From positions 1 through 44,928 of the forward strand of contig DAHUYK010000052.1 of assembly GCA_027315245.1 (NCBI GenBank): a stretch of DNA of 44,928 bases, written 5' to 3'. Positions 17,319-25,116 of the stretch are shown here, one piece after another. Origin of the DNA: Vulcanimicrobiota bacterium. Lineage in GTDB: Bacteria; Vulcanimicrobiota; Vulcanimicrobiia; Vulcanimicrobiales; Vulcanimicrobiaceae. The position numbers and the translations under genes are program-made. The notes under the pieces were generated by a model. That model ran no database searches. It had not been told where the DNA came from and was given only the letters and a program-made list of their open reading frames with translations. Position 1 is the stretch's first letter. Each line of letters starts with the position of its first letter.

Positions 17319-18088
17319 TTGGGAACCTCCATGCGATGAAACGGTACGATGACAATATGCGCTTCGCGCACGAATGCAACCTCCGGCTCCTGCGCGCCCC
17401 GCGCAGCACCGTCGTCGTCGGCTGCAATGCGGCTGGCGATGCGCAACTGGACGGGCCGCAGCGCTATCGCGTAGACACGCGCGACCTCGTCGCCCTGCGC
17501 GCCTGCGTGGGCGACGCCGCAGAGGCGCCCGAAGACGAGGATGTCACCGGTCGCGACGACTTCCGCTCCCGGGTTGACGTCTCCGACGACGACGAGATTG
17601 CCGACGTGATGGAGCGCTTGCCCCCCGCGAAGCGTGCCTGCATGGTAGAGGGTCGTTACGGCTTCGGCGAGCCGTAACTGTGGAGCCTCGCCCGTCGACG
17701 CGCGACGGACTCTCGACTCGCCGCGCTTGCGGCGCCCGGCGATGTCGTTGCGCGCGCCGGCAAAGTCCGCGACGAGCGAACGTGCTGCGGGTGAAAGGCG
17801 CTCCTGCGTCGCGACCGAGAACTCGACGTTTTCCTCGCGCGCACGCCGCTCGACGTCAGCGCCGCCTTGCAGCGCCCGCAAGGTGATCCCCCGCACGTCC
17901 AGGATACCGCGCAAGCGTGCGAACTGCTCGTCCGTCGGGACCGCAGATCCGAAGAGCACGGTCGCCCCGCTGCCGCGGTAAAAGTCGCGCTGCTCGGCGA
18001 ACCGAGCATCGAGCGCGTCGAGTGACGCAGTAAGGTCGTCTTCGGACAGGACGATCTCGAGGCCAAGACCTCTCCCGCGGACGACCAT
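17315..18088 (-). CDS. minC: Septum site-determining protein MinC
   Basis: 257 residues from the ATG at 18088 (MVVRGRGLGLEIVLSEDDL). The N-terminal domain (about 1-100) has the FtsZ-inhibiting MinC fold; a linker of ~40 basic residues follows; the C-terminal beta-helix (about 145-225) shows the diagnostic RGGQ, VVVGDVNPGAEVVATGDILVFG and GVAHAGAQGDE with LRIA. It binds MinD and is carried to the membrane to depolymerise FtsZ near the poles. The frame stays open upstream for over 500 codons, which is GC-driven and not coding: the opposite strand carries the M48 gene. First gene of the min operon, divergent from the protease gene. Confidence 0.88.
   Translation of the reverse strand: MVVRGRGLGLEIVLSEDDLTASLDALDARFAEQRDFYRGSGATVLFGSAVPTDEQFARLRGILDVRGITLRALQGGADVERRAREENVEFSVATQERLSPAARSLVADFAGARNDIAGRRKRGESRVRRASTGEAPQLRLAEAVTTLYHAGTLRGGQALHHVGNLVVVGDVNPGAEVVATGDILVFGRLCGVAHAGAQGDEVARVYAIALRPVQLRIASRIAADDDGAARGAQEPEVAFVREAHIVIVPFHRMEVPN
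17326..17330 (-). promoter_or_regulatory. Shine-Dalgarno site of minD2 supporting a CTG start
   Basis: GGAGG on the minus strand, 7 nt before the CTG at 17318. It lies inside the end of minC (Met-Glu-Val codons) and is the best ribosome site near either possible start of minD2. The minD1 start is preceded by an almost identical arrangement (GGAGGTACCGCCC then ATG), which suggests that both duplicated genes carried their initiation region with them. Confidence 0.7.
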
Positions 18089-18158
18089 GCTTCGCCGCTT
18101 GGAGTAGCCGTCAGCGCTCTCCCGCCTTCGTCCACAGACGTTCGCAGGTTTCTTGCTC

Positions 18159-18167
18159 TTATCCACA
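18159..18167. promoter_or_regulatory. Perfect DnaA box between minC and the M48 protease
   Basis: TTATCCACA, identical to the consensus DnaA box, in the 114-nt divergent gap between minC and the protease gene. A weaker match (TCGTCCACA, 7 of 9) lies at 18128-18136. No dnaA, dnaN or AT-rich unwinding region is near, so an origin is unlikely; DnaA-linked control of either gene is possible. A chance match to one 9-mer is also possible. Confidence 0.45.
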
Positions 18168-18202
18168 CGGAATTCACAGCGTCCCGCGAATAGTCTTCTC
18201 TC

Positions 18203-20245
18203 ATGGAGACGCTTCGCCGCGCCGCGCTGCTCCTCGTCGCTCTCTCGCTCGCACTCTGGAGCGCTCCTTCGCCGAGCCGCGCCGTCACGACGCAGCAAGA
18301 GATTCGCGCCGGTCAAGCGGAGGACGAGCAGATCACGGGCAGTCAAGTGGTCGAGACCGATCCACTGCTCAACGCATACGTGCGTTCGATCGCGGAAAAG
18401 CTCTGGACCGAAGTCGCTCGCAAAGACCTCCCTTACAACGTCAAGATCATCAAGGCGAGCGACATCAACTCGTTTGCCACCGAGGGGGGCTTCATCTACA
18501 TCGACGAGGGTCTCGTCGACTTCGTTCAGTCGGACGACGAACTCGCGAGCGTCATCGGTCACGAAACCGGTCACATCGAGCGCCGCCACGTCATCACGTT
18601 GAACTCCAAGGCCGAGGTCATCGAGATCCTTGCGGGCCTCGCGTCCATCTTCTCGCCCTTTCTCATGCCTGCGACCAGCCTCTTGGGCCAGACCGTGATC
18701 ATGAAGATGTCTCGCGAGGACGAGCTGGAAGCGGATCGCTACGGCCTGCAGCTCATGGCGCGTGCCGGTTACGATCCGGAAGCGATGGTCACGATGATGC
18801 AGCACATGACCGTCCTCGCCGGCGATCAGAGCCAACTCGTCGACAAGTACTTGCAAGACCATCCCGATCCGCAAGATCGCGTCGCGCATCTCGTCGGTTA
18901 CCCCGAACTCGACCCAAAGCGAGTGACGCCCGCCGAATTGCTCGTGCGCGCCGACTCCGACGCGGAGCGCGCGCGCTACTCGTACGCCGCGGTCGCGCTG
19001 CGCAACGTGCTGCGCAAAGAACCCGGTGATCTCAACGCGCTTCTGAAGCTGGCGCACGTCGAGATCGCGCTCGGCCTCTTCAGCAAGAGTGAGCAGCGGC
19101 TCGCGCAAGCCGAACGAGTTGCGTCCCCGCAGGCACGCGCTCTCGTCGCGCTGCGCGAACGGGAGCTGCGCGGCATCGAACGTCGCCAAGTCGCCGTGCT
19201 CGGCGCCGACCCCGACTACGGCCGCTTGAGCGCCGGCATCGCCGCGGCGCGCACCGAACTCTTCGCGGCGGCTGCGCAGATCGAAACGCAGCGGCACGAC
19301 GCGCATCGGCGCCTGCAGAGCCTGGAGTCGCGTCTGAACGACGTCAGTCAGGACATTCCGAACGTCGGTAACCCGCAAGCGAACTCGCCGCTGGGCGGCG
19401 TGATGACGAATCTCACCGCGATCTCGCGCGCCGTCAATAGCGCGTTCGACGATATGTCGCAAGTCGTTGACAACGTCGGGTCGCTCGCCCCCGGAAAGAG
19501 CGGCGGTTTGCTCTCCGACACGCGGGAGCTGCTCGACGAGATGGCCGCACCGCTCGCGATGCGGCCCGTGCCGGCTGACGCGGAGGCGCTTCTCAGTTCG
19601 TACCCGCAGATGACCGCACGCGTCGCACGATCCGAACACGACGCGCTGCGAGGCGTTGAGATTGCCGAGAGCGCCATGGTGCAGATGGAGAGCGGCCTGG
19701 AGGATCTCGAAGCATCGATGCGGGCCCTTACCGCCGCATCCGAAGGCTTCGGTCCGCCGGATCCGCAAGAGATCGGTGCGATTGCGCCGCGCATGCAGCA
19801 GGCGCTGGCGAGTTTCGACGCGGCCGCAACGACGGCGTCGCAGGCGGCGCAGCTCTACAACATGGCGCGCGCGCGGCAGCTCTCCGCCCGCATCACGCTG
19901 CTGGGCGTCGGAACCTCACCGGAGCGCTACGCGACGCTGCAATACGCGCTGCAGCAGCGATTCGGGATGGACGGCATCGACTACGCCACCATGGTACACG
20001 ACCGCCTGACGCCCGGCGACGTCACGGCGGCAACCATCCTGGCGGCCGACGTCCAGGGCACCCCGCAGGCAATCATCGACGAGGCGTTGCGGACGAGGAC
20101 GCCGATCGTCGACCTCGCGAACGAACATGGCATGCACGCCTGGCCGCTCGAAATCTTCATGCACCTCGTCTACCTCGACTACACGGACGACCCCGTTCGC
20201 GAGATGAGCGTCAAGGCACCGGCCGGATCCGCCGGCGGCGGCTAG
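18203..20245 (+). CDS. Exported M48 metalloprotease with long helical C-terminal region
   Basis: 680 residues. Signal peptide (1-27), then an M48 peptidase domain (about 35-235) with the zinc motif HETGH (120-124) and the third ligand Glu174 in DELEAD. This resembles periplasmic BepA/YfgC and Oma1-like proteases that check outer-membrane protein assembly. The remaining ~440 residues are helical: first TPR-like (about 250-330, YAAVALRNVLRKEPGDLNALLKLA), then a long Ala/Gln/Arg-rich region possibly coiled, with no motif I recognise. The family is usually ~480 residues, so the tail is an extra. It starts 114 nt from minC on the other strand and is followed 14 nt later by a membrane protein gene. 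Confidence 0.85.
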   Translation: METLRRAALLLVALSLALWSAPSPSRAVTTQQEIRAGQAEDEQITGSQVVETDPLLNAYVRSIAEKLWTEVARKDLPYNVKIIKASDINSFATEGGFIYIDEGLVDFVQSDDELASVIGHETGHIERRHVITLNSKAEVIEILAGLASIFSPFLMPATSLLGQTVIMKMSREDELEADRYGLQLMARAGYDPEAMVTMMQHMTVLAGDQSQLVDKYLQDHPDPQDRVAHLVGYPELDPKRVTPAELLVRADSDAERARYSYAAVALRNVLRKEPGDLNALLKLAHVEIALGLFSKSEQRLAQAERVASPQARALVALRERELRGIERRQVAVLGADPDYGRLSAGIAAARTELFAAAAQIETQRHDAHRRLQSLESRLNDVSQDIPNVGNPQANSPLGGVMTNLTAISRAVNSAFDDMSQVVDNVGSLAPGKSGGLLSDTRELLDEMAAPLAMRPVPADAEALLSSYPQMTARVARSEHDALRGVEIAESAMVQMESGLEDLEASMRALTAASEGFGPPDPQEIGAIAPRMQQALASFDAAATTASQAAQLYNMARARQLSARITLLGVGTSPERYATLQYALQQRFGMDGIDYATMVHDRLTPGDVTAATILAADVQGTPQAIIDEALRTRTPIVDLANEHGMHAWPLEIFMHLVYLDYTDDPVREMSVKAPAGSAGGG

Positions 20246-20259
20246 GAAGCACCTACAGT

Positions 20260-21258
20260 ATGTCGGCGGCAGCGATCGCAGCAAAGGACCTCTTCGCGCT
20301 CGTCCGCAAGGGCGTCGATACCGACGCCGTGGGCGCGGCGGCGCGCAAGCCGTTTCGGTTTTTGCTGTGCGGAGATCCGGGACTCGTCGCCGAGATGCGT
20401 ACGCTGCTGCTGCGCGGACATCCCGGTGTGATTCCGCCAGGCGCCGCAGCGACGCTCGAAACGATCGCTGCGCAAGGAACGATCGCGACGCCCGATGCGC
20501 GCGCCGTGCTCTTCATGGGCAGAGGCCGCGACGTCGCCGGGGCGCAGCTCTCGCTCCTGCAGCCGCTCGGGCTGCCGATCCTGTGCATCACCGTCGACGC
20601 CGGCGCCGCTCCGAGCGGGCCCGTGACGGTACCGCTCGGCGGAGCATGGGCGGAGTACGTCGTTCCCGAGCTAAGTGTGAGCGCGCTGCGAACGCGCGTC
20701 TTCGCTCACCTCGTGGAGTGCGCGCGCGGTGCCGAGATCGCCGTAGGGCGTGCGTTGCCGCCGCTGCGCGAGTTCGTCGCAGCGAAGCTGACGCGCGACG
20801 CCGCCGCAACCTCGCTGAAGGTTGCCATTGCAAGCGCAGTCTTCGACCACGTCCCGATCGTCGGACTCGTGCTCGGCGCGATGGCCTCTGCAGGCGACAT
20901 CGTCGCCATCACCGGCATACAGATCGTCCTCCTCATGCACGTCGAGGCCGCGTACGGACGCGAGCCCGACGTGCAGCGCATCTGGCGCCTTCTGCCGGTT
21001 ATCGGCGGCGGTTTGGGATGGCGTGCGCTCGCACGCGAGCTGGCGGGGTTCGTCCCCGTCGCGGGGATCGCCATCAAGGGTGCGATCGCGTACGCCGGCA
21101 CGATCGTCGTCGGTGAAAGCGTCGCGTTCTTTCTCGAGCATGGCGACCACATGACCAAACAAGACGCGGCGCTGCTCTACGAGCAGACGAAAGCGGATGC
21201 GATGCGGTTCGCGCGAGAGGTCGTCACGAAGCTGCGCCCGGGAGGAGCAAAAGGCTAG
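20260..21258 (+). CDS. DUF697-like membrane protein
   Basis: 332 residues. The N-terminal ~150 residues form an alpha/beta domain with FLLCGDPGLVAEMRTLLLRG near residues 33-53, like a degenerate nucleotide-binding fold without a clear P-loop. The C-terminal half has hydrophobic helices around HVPIVGLVLGAMASAGDIVAITGIQ and FVPVAGIAIKGAIAYAGTIVVGESVAFF, a pattern close to DUF697 (GTPase-associated membrane domain, with a P-x-x-D then Q-x-x-L-x-x-x-V-x-x-x-YG arrangement; HVEAAYG is visible). Function is unknown. It lies 14 nt after the M48 gene, so the two probably share a transcript. Its TAG stop overlaps the opposing gene's TAG in the palindrome CTAG. Confidence 0.55.
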   Translation: MSAAAIAAKDLFALVRKGVDTDAVGAAARKPFRFLLCGDPGLVAEMRTLLLRGHPGVIPPGAAATLETIAAQGTIATPDARAVLFMGRGRDVAGAQLSLLQPLGLPILCITVDAGAAPSGPVTVPLGGAWAEYVVPELSVSALRTRVFAHLVECARGAEIAVGRALPPLREFVAAKLTRDAAATSLKVAIASAVFDHVPIVGLVLGAMASAGDIVAITGIQIVLLMHVEAAYGREPDVQRIWRLLPVIGGGLGWRALARELAGFVPVAGIAIKGAIAYAGTIVVGESVAFFLEHGDHMTKQDAALLYEQTKADAMRFAREVVTKLRPGGAKG

Positions 21259-22148
21259 CGAGGCTCGGGTTCGGCGGCCGCCTCACGATCGACGATGTCG
21301 CAGAAGTAGACGGCGTAGAAGACGGCGACGAGGCTCATGGCAACGAGCTCGGCAGCGAGATAGGCGGCGCCTGCGGCAGCTAAGCTCCCGACGGCAAGAA
21401 ACGCCGCCACGGCGAGCTCTCCGGCGAACGCGATGAGCATGGCGACGACACCGAGAACGGCGGTGAGCAGCAGAATGCGTTTCCATTCGCCACGCGCGAA
21501 GACGCGCGTGAAGCTCGTTGCAACCGCGTCGACGACGCGTCGCCGTTCGAGGACGGTCGCAAACTCCGCAAAGATAAGGGCCGCATTCAAGAGCATGAAG
21601 ATGGCGAGGATCGCAGCAAAGAGAAAGATTGCAGCCGTAATGCAAGCGCTCAGCGCAAGCGCGGAGTGCATCCCCAAACGATACCACTCGACGATCGCCA
21701 AAACGACGAGAACGGCGACACCGCCGAACAGGATGGTCGCACCGAGGCCGATGAGAAAGCCGAGCCCGAAGACCCCCAGCGTCTGTGGAGCACGCGCAAA
21801 CGCCCGGCCGGTGCTGTGTGAAAACGACGGCGGCGCGTCCGAGAGGATTGCCGCAACGTTGAGGGCGACGGCGTTCGCACCGATCGACCCAAGCGCGCCT
21901 ACAATGAAGAACGCCGCGTCAGCGACGCCGATCTGCCAAAGCGGCGATGCCGCCGGCGAGAGGTTGGGCACGGTACGAGCACCGTGCTCGATCGCGCGGA
22001 TGATCGCTTCGATCTGCGCGCCTTCGCCAGCAAAGGTGGCGTAGAGCGCCACGGCCAGCGGAATGGCGACGAACGCGCCGATCGTGCCCGTAAAGAGGAA
22101 AAAGTGACGCACGCCGAGCGTCACCGCCCGGTCGATGATCGAGCCCAC
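21255..22148 (-). CDS. Multi-pass membrane protein, unknown function
   Basis: 297 residues from a GTG at 22148. About six hydrophobic segments (near 14-38, 72-100, 118-145, 155-190, 222-250, 255-285) separated by short polar loops; a cytoplasmic-looking loop near 190-215 carries basic residues (TVLERRRVVDAVATSFTRVFARGEWKR). The plan, with amphipathic pre-helix stretches before the TM pairs, resembles the glycerophosphodiester phosphodiesterase membrane-domain/DUF7544-type integral proteins, but I see no diagnostic motif. Monocistronic, divergent from the MOSC gene (51 nt between starts). Confidence 0.7.
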   Translation of the reverse strand: MGSIIDRAVTLGVRHFFLFTGTIGAFVAIPLAVALYATFAGEGAQIEAIIRAIEHGARTVPNLSPAASPLWQIGVADAAFFIVGALGSIGANAVALNVAAILSDAPPSFSHSTGRAFARAPQTLGVFGLGFLIGLGATILFGGVAVLVVLAIVEWYRLGMHSALALSACITAAIFLFAAILAIFMLLNAALIFAEFATVLERRRVVDAVATSFTRVFARGEWKRILLLTAVLGVVAMLIAFAGELAVAAFLAVGSLAAAGAAYLAAELVAMSLVAVFYAVYFCDIVDREAAAEPEPR

Positions 22149-22199
22149 GCCACCATCTTACGGGAGCCTTCGGACCCGCTCCTCGCGAAGAGAACTGCA

Positions 22200-22832
22200 A
22201 TGCTCTTGGGAACGCTCGGCGCCATTCGCCGCTATCCCGTGAAGAGTCTGGGCGGTGAAGAGCTCGGGAGCGCGGAGGTATGGGAGGGTGGCGTGCGCGG
22301 CGACCGCGTGCGGCGCCTCGTCGTGGAGGCTGGGCACGTTCGGATCGGGCGCGCCTACCGAGGCATGGAGCACGAGCGCCTCCACCTCGCGCGGACCGTC
22401 GAAGACGCGCGCGAGCTCGCACACGAGCGCGGCGTCGCCGTGTGCGTCGAGGACGGCGAGCGCTTCTACTACAGCGGCGCGATCTCGCTCATCTTCGACC
22501 GGTGGATCGACGAGGTGAGCGCGCACGTTGGGTACGCGGTGGAGGCGGAGCGATTTCGCCCGAACTTCCTGGCGGCGGCAGCCCCCGGCTTCACGCTGCG
22601 CGAGACCGATCTCCTCGGTGCCGCGATCGACGTCGGCGACGTGCGCCTCGTTGCGCGCGGTCCGATCTCGCGCTGCGTTACGATCACGTACGACCCGCAT
22701 GGCGGCGACGCCGACCCGCGCATTCTGCGCTACGTCGCGCAAAAGCGCGGCGCGACGATGGGCCTCTACTGCGACGTGCTGCGCGCGGGCACGGCACGCA
22801 GCGGCGACTCCGTCCGCTTGGTCGAACGCTGA
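22200..22832 (+). CDS. MOSC domain protein
   Basis: 210 residues. The start (LGAIRRYPVKSLGGEEL) is the beta-barrel N-terminal motif of MOSC proteins, and the core shows FRPNFLAAA and ISRCVTITYDPHGGDADPRILRYVAQKRGATMGLYCDVL, where the Cys after Arg is the expected metal/sulfur-binding residue. MOSC domains bind molybdenum cofactor or carry sulfur (MoCo sulfurase, mARC, YiiM). With no reductase or aminotransferase domain attached, its substrate is unknown; the related mARC/YcbX proteins reduce N-hydroxylated compounds. Its last 67 nt overlap the convergent regulator gene. Confidence 0.82.
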   Translation: MLLGTLGAIRRYPVKSLGGEELGSAEVWEGGVRGDRVRRLVVEAGHVRIGRAYRGMEHERLHLARTVEDARELAHERGVAVCVEDGERFYYSGAISLIFDRWIDEVSAHVGYAVEAERFRPNFLAAAAPGFTLRETDLLGAAIDVGDVRLVARGPISRCVTITYDPHGGDADPRILRYVAQKRGATMGLYCDVLRAGTARSGDSVRLVER

Positions 22833-23122
22833 ACGTCACGCACGATCGCCTCGAGCGCGTCGATGTACTCGAGGAACCTCAGGCGGCCCGCGTCGGTAAT
22901 GTGCAGGATCGTCTGCGGTCGCCCGTTTCCCGTGCGGCGCTCCGTCGCGACGATGCCCTCCTCCATCAAAGCGTGGAGGTGCCGGTTCAAGTTGCCGTCG
23001 GTGAGATCGCACGCATTCTGCAACCGCGTGAACGACATGCCCTCCGTGCGCGCGACGAGCGTTGAACAAATTGCGAGGCGGCCGCGTTCGTGGAAGACGC
23101 GATCGAGCTTTGCGGCGCTCAT
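22766..23122 (-). CDS. Winged-helix transcriptional regulator
   Basis: 118 residues. A single winged-helix domain: FHERGRLAICSTLVARTEGMSFTRLQNACDLTDGNLNRHLHALMEEGIV (helices 1-3) then the wing ATERRTGNGRPQTILHITDAGRLRFLEYID. This matches the HTH_27/MarR-like group of small regulators commonly encoded with an integral membrane partner. The ATG at 23122 overlaps the stop of the membrane protein (ATGA), so the two form a unit. The C-terminal ~20 residues (TKRTESPLRAVPARSTSQ) lie over the 3' end of the MOSC gene and look unconserved. Likely controls its own operon; no ligand domain is present. Confidence 0.82.
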   Translation of the reverse strand: MSAAKLDRVFHERGRLAICSTLVARTEGMSFTRLQNACDLTDGNLNRHLHALMEEGIVATERRTGNGRPQTILHITDAGRLRFLEYIDALEAIVRDVQRSTKRTESPLRAVPARSTSQ

Positions 23123-23727
23123 CGCTTCACCACCGATTCACGCCGGATGAGCATGCCGATGACGCACTGACCGACACCGAATCCCAGTGGAAGCATCCAC
23201 CACGACAGTGCGATCGACGCGGGGATGAAGAGCAGCGCGATGCCCAGTGCGAGAAACGCCGCCGAGATCGGAAGCGCGCCGTTCGGCAGCATCGTACGCG
23301 ACGCGAAGAGGCCGACGCCGTAGCAACCGTACCAAACGCCAGGCAGAAGTGCGATCTCGCCGTGAGCGAGCAGCCCGAATGAGAACCCCGCCCCGAGCAG
23401 CAGCGCGGGCAGAATCGCGAGGCCGACGGTTCGCGTCTGCCAGCGGTCACGCAGGCTCGCATCGCTTCGGAACCAGTTGAGGATCGCACCGTAGTTCACG
23501 AGCGCGGCTATTGCGGCGCAGCTGAACCAGATCGCGAAGTAGAGATGCTTCTCGGCAACGCTCGACGGCACGGCGATGAGCGCACGCTGCACGAACCCAG
23601 CGAGCACCGCAAGGGCGCCCGAGATCATCGCTGCAACGCCCGAGTACCCCTTGAAGCGCTGCGCCATCGCGAGGCGCTCGCGCACCTCCGCGATGTCGGA
23701 GAGGGCCCGGTCTAGCTCGGTCATCAC
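23119..23727 (-). CDS. Membrane protein paired with winged-helix regulator
   Basis: 202 residues. N-terminal amphipathic charged helix (ELDRALSDIAEVRERLAMAQRFKGYSG) followed by five to six hydrophobic segments (about 28-50, 62-84, 96-120, 124-142, 148-165, 170-192). No catalytic motif is visible. Proteins of this shape, followed by a small winged-helix regulator with a 4-nt overlap, occur widely as a two-gene unit of unknown role, often discussed as membrane stress modules. Start may be GTG at 23727 or ATG at 23724; a TACAAA lies about 5-8 nt before them, so the message may have almost no leader. Confidence 0.7.
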   Translation of the reverse strand: MMTELDRALSDIAEVRERLAMAQRFKGYSGVAAMISGALAVLAGFVQRALIAVPSSVAEKHLYFAIWFSCAAIAALVNYGAILNWFRSDASLRDRWQTRTVGLAILPALLLGAGFSFGLLAHGEIALLPGVWYGCYGVGLFASRTMLPNGALPISAAFLALGIALLFIPASIALSWWMLPLGFGVGQCVIGMLIRRESVVKR

Positions 23728-23783
23728 CCACTTTGTACCACAGAGTAGTCCTCGAATCCAGCCTGGCGGGCACTCTCACGCTC

Positions 23784-24443
23784 GTGGGAGGCCCAGGAGC
23801 CCGTCGGCTCCGCCAGCGCGGCGCGGCACTGCTCGACCTCGTCGTCAGTGCCGCCGCCGCGCTGATGATCTTCAGCCTCCTCGTAGCGGCGCTGCACGCG
23901 CTCGTGCTCGCCGCAGCGACGCGCCACGCGGTAATGACCGCACGCACGCAGACCGATGCATTCTTGGAGCGCATGCGCAGCGACACGAGCAGCGCGTGGA
24001 GCGTCTTCGTTCCGCCCAGCGATCTTCGCGGCTCGGCGAACACCGACGGGCACGAGGTCGACATGGTCCTTCAAGACGCAACGCGGCGCGTCTTCCACGT
24101 CGCGTATCTCTTCGATGCGAACGCAGACAGCGTGACGCGATACCTGCTCGCGCCCGGCGTGCCGCCGGAGCCCGGTGACGCAGCGACCGGCATCACCCGA
24201 TTTACGGCGGTATCCTATCCCGCAACCGCCGTCACCGATGCATCGAGCGAGGTCTACGATCCCCTCTTCGCCGGCGTAGCCGTAACGCCGGTCGCGTATA
24301 CATTGCCCGACGGCACCGTCGCAGGCAACGCAGTCGTGTCGGTGAACGTGCGTGCCGCGGGCACGCTACGCAGCGAGCTGCTCGAAACGACGATCGCGCC
24401 GACGCAGTTCACGATCGTCGTACAGTATACGCCGCCGCCGTAG
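23784..24443 (+). CDS. Prepilin-like exported protein
   Basis: 219 residues from the GTG at 23784. The N-terminus has a short basic leader ending RRLRQRG, then AALLDLVVSAAAALMIFSLLVAAL, which is the form of a type IV prepilin: cleavage after Gly and a single hydrophobic helix. Position +5 is Asp rather than the usual Glu. The rest is a small globular domain with FLERMRSDTSSAWSVFVPP, a pattern common in GspJ/PilW-like minor pseudopilins. No other pilus or secretion gene is near, so it is an orphan. A TTG at 23733 would give a longer leader. Its stop lies 4 nt from the RES gene stop. Confidence 0.55.
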   Translation: MGGPGARRLRQRGAALLDLVVSAAAALMIFSLLVAALHALVLAAATRHAVMTARTQTDAFLERMRSDTSSAWSVFVPPSDLRGSANTDGHEVDMVLQDATRRVFHVAYLFDANADSVTRYLLAPGVPPEPGDAATGITRFTAVSYPATAVTDASSEVYDPLFAGVAVTPVAYTLPDGTVAGNAVVSVNVRAAGTLRSELLETTIAPTQFTIVVQYTPPP

Positions 24444-24447
24444 GAGG

Positions 24448-25116
24448 CTACACCGCGCCGATCGTGATCGCGCCTTCGAACTCGTAGTTGCGAAAGCGAT
24501 ACTCGAGGTGATGCGCCACGACGCAGTTCGATAGGCGCTTCGGCCGAAATGCGGCGACGCACTCGCCGCCGCGCCGGCGGACACTTCGAAAAACGATCCC
24601 GTCGAGGGTATCTCCTTGATAGACGCTCAGGCCGTATGCTTGCGCAGTGCCGTAGCGTGCAGGATCGGGATCGTAGAGCGCGTCAGAGAGCGGGCGGCGG
24701 CGCAGGTCGTCGTAGCGCCCTGCGACGTCAACGCCGTACGCTCGCATGTCGAGCCGTTCGTTCGGCAAGTGCGCGTCTCTGAGAAAGCGTCCGCGATGAA
24801 ACGCCGTCTCAGCGATCGCCGTGCGTTCGTCGAACGCGGCATAGTAGATGCCGAATGCGCCGTTGCCGAAGCGGCTTGGCTTCGCGTGTGTGAACGCCGC
24901 CATGATCGGTGTGGCGCCCGGCCCCGTCATGCGATCGCGGTCGCGCACGAGGTGCAAGTCACCGGCCTCTTCGAGGACGCGCGGATTCGTCACCGCCGCG
25001 AGCGCGACGATCGCCTCCAGGTCGTCTGCATCCGCTACGTCATCGAAGATGGCGACGGCCGGGTAGCGCGACGGAATGATGTGAAAAGCGCCGCGACGGC
25101 GGAGCGTCGCTACCAC
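24448..25116 (-). CDS. RES domain toxin
   Basis: 222 residues from a GTG at 25116 that overlaps the antitoxin stop by 7 nt. RES-domain features are visible: R-F-G-N-G-A-F-G-I-Y-Y-A (about residues 82-93, the Arg and Tyr of the fold), ERTAIAETAFH with the conserved Glu, and YGTAQAYGLSVYQGDTLDGIVFRSVRRRGGECVAAF near residues 150-190. RES toxins (MbcT, ParT type) degrade NAD+ or ADP-ribosylate targets, stopping growth when the antitoxin is lost. The longer open frame upstream is arginine-rich and overlaps the antitoxin, so it is not used. Which activity applies here cannot be read from the sequence. Confidence 0.87.
   Translation of the reverse strand: MVATLRRRGAFHIIPSRYPAVAIFDDVADADDLEAIVALAAVTNPRVLEEAGDLHLVRDRDRMTGPGATPIMAAFTHAKPSRFGNGAFGIYYAAFDERTAIAETAFHRGRFLRDAHLPNERLDMRAYGVDVAGRYDDLRRRPLSDALYDPDPARYGTAQAYGLSVYQGDTLDGIVFRSVRRRGGECVAAFRPKRLSNCVVAHHLEYRFRNYEFEGAITIGAV

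Noticed and set aside
18120-18180. Replication origin at the DnaA box
   Set aside because: One perfect and one weak box only; no AT-rich region and no dnaA, dnaN, gidA or parAB genes next to it.
18089-19768. Minus-strand open frame of about 560 codons upstream of minC
   Set aside because: It overlaps the M48 gene in antisense and reads as Arg/His/Asp-rich, the usual GC-driven shadow. The MinC homology begins at 18088.
21255-21258. Shared CTAG stop of convergent genes as a recombination or insertion mark
   Set aside because: CTAG is palindromic and serves as TAG on both strands; no duplication or inverted repeat flanks it.
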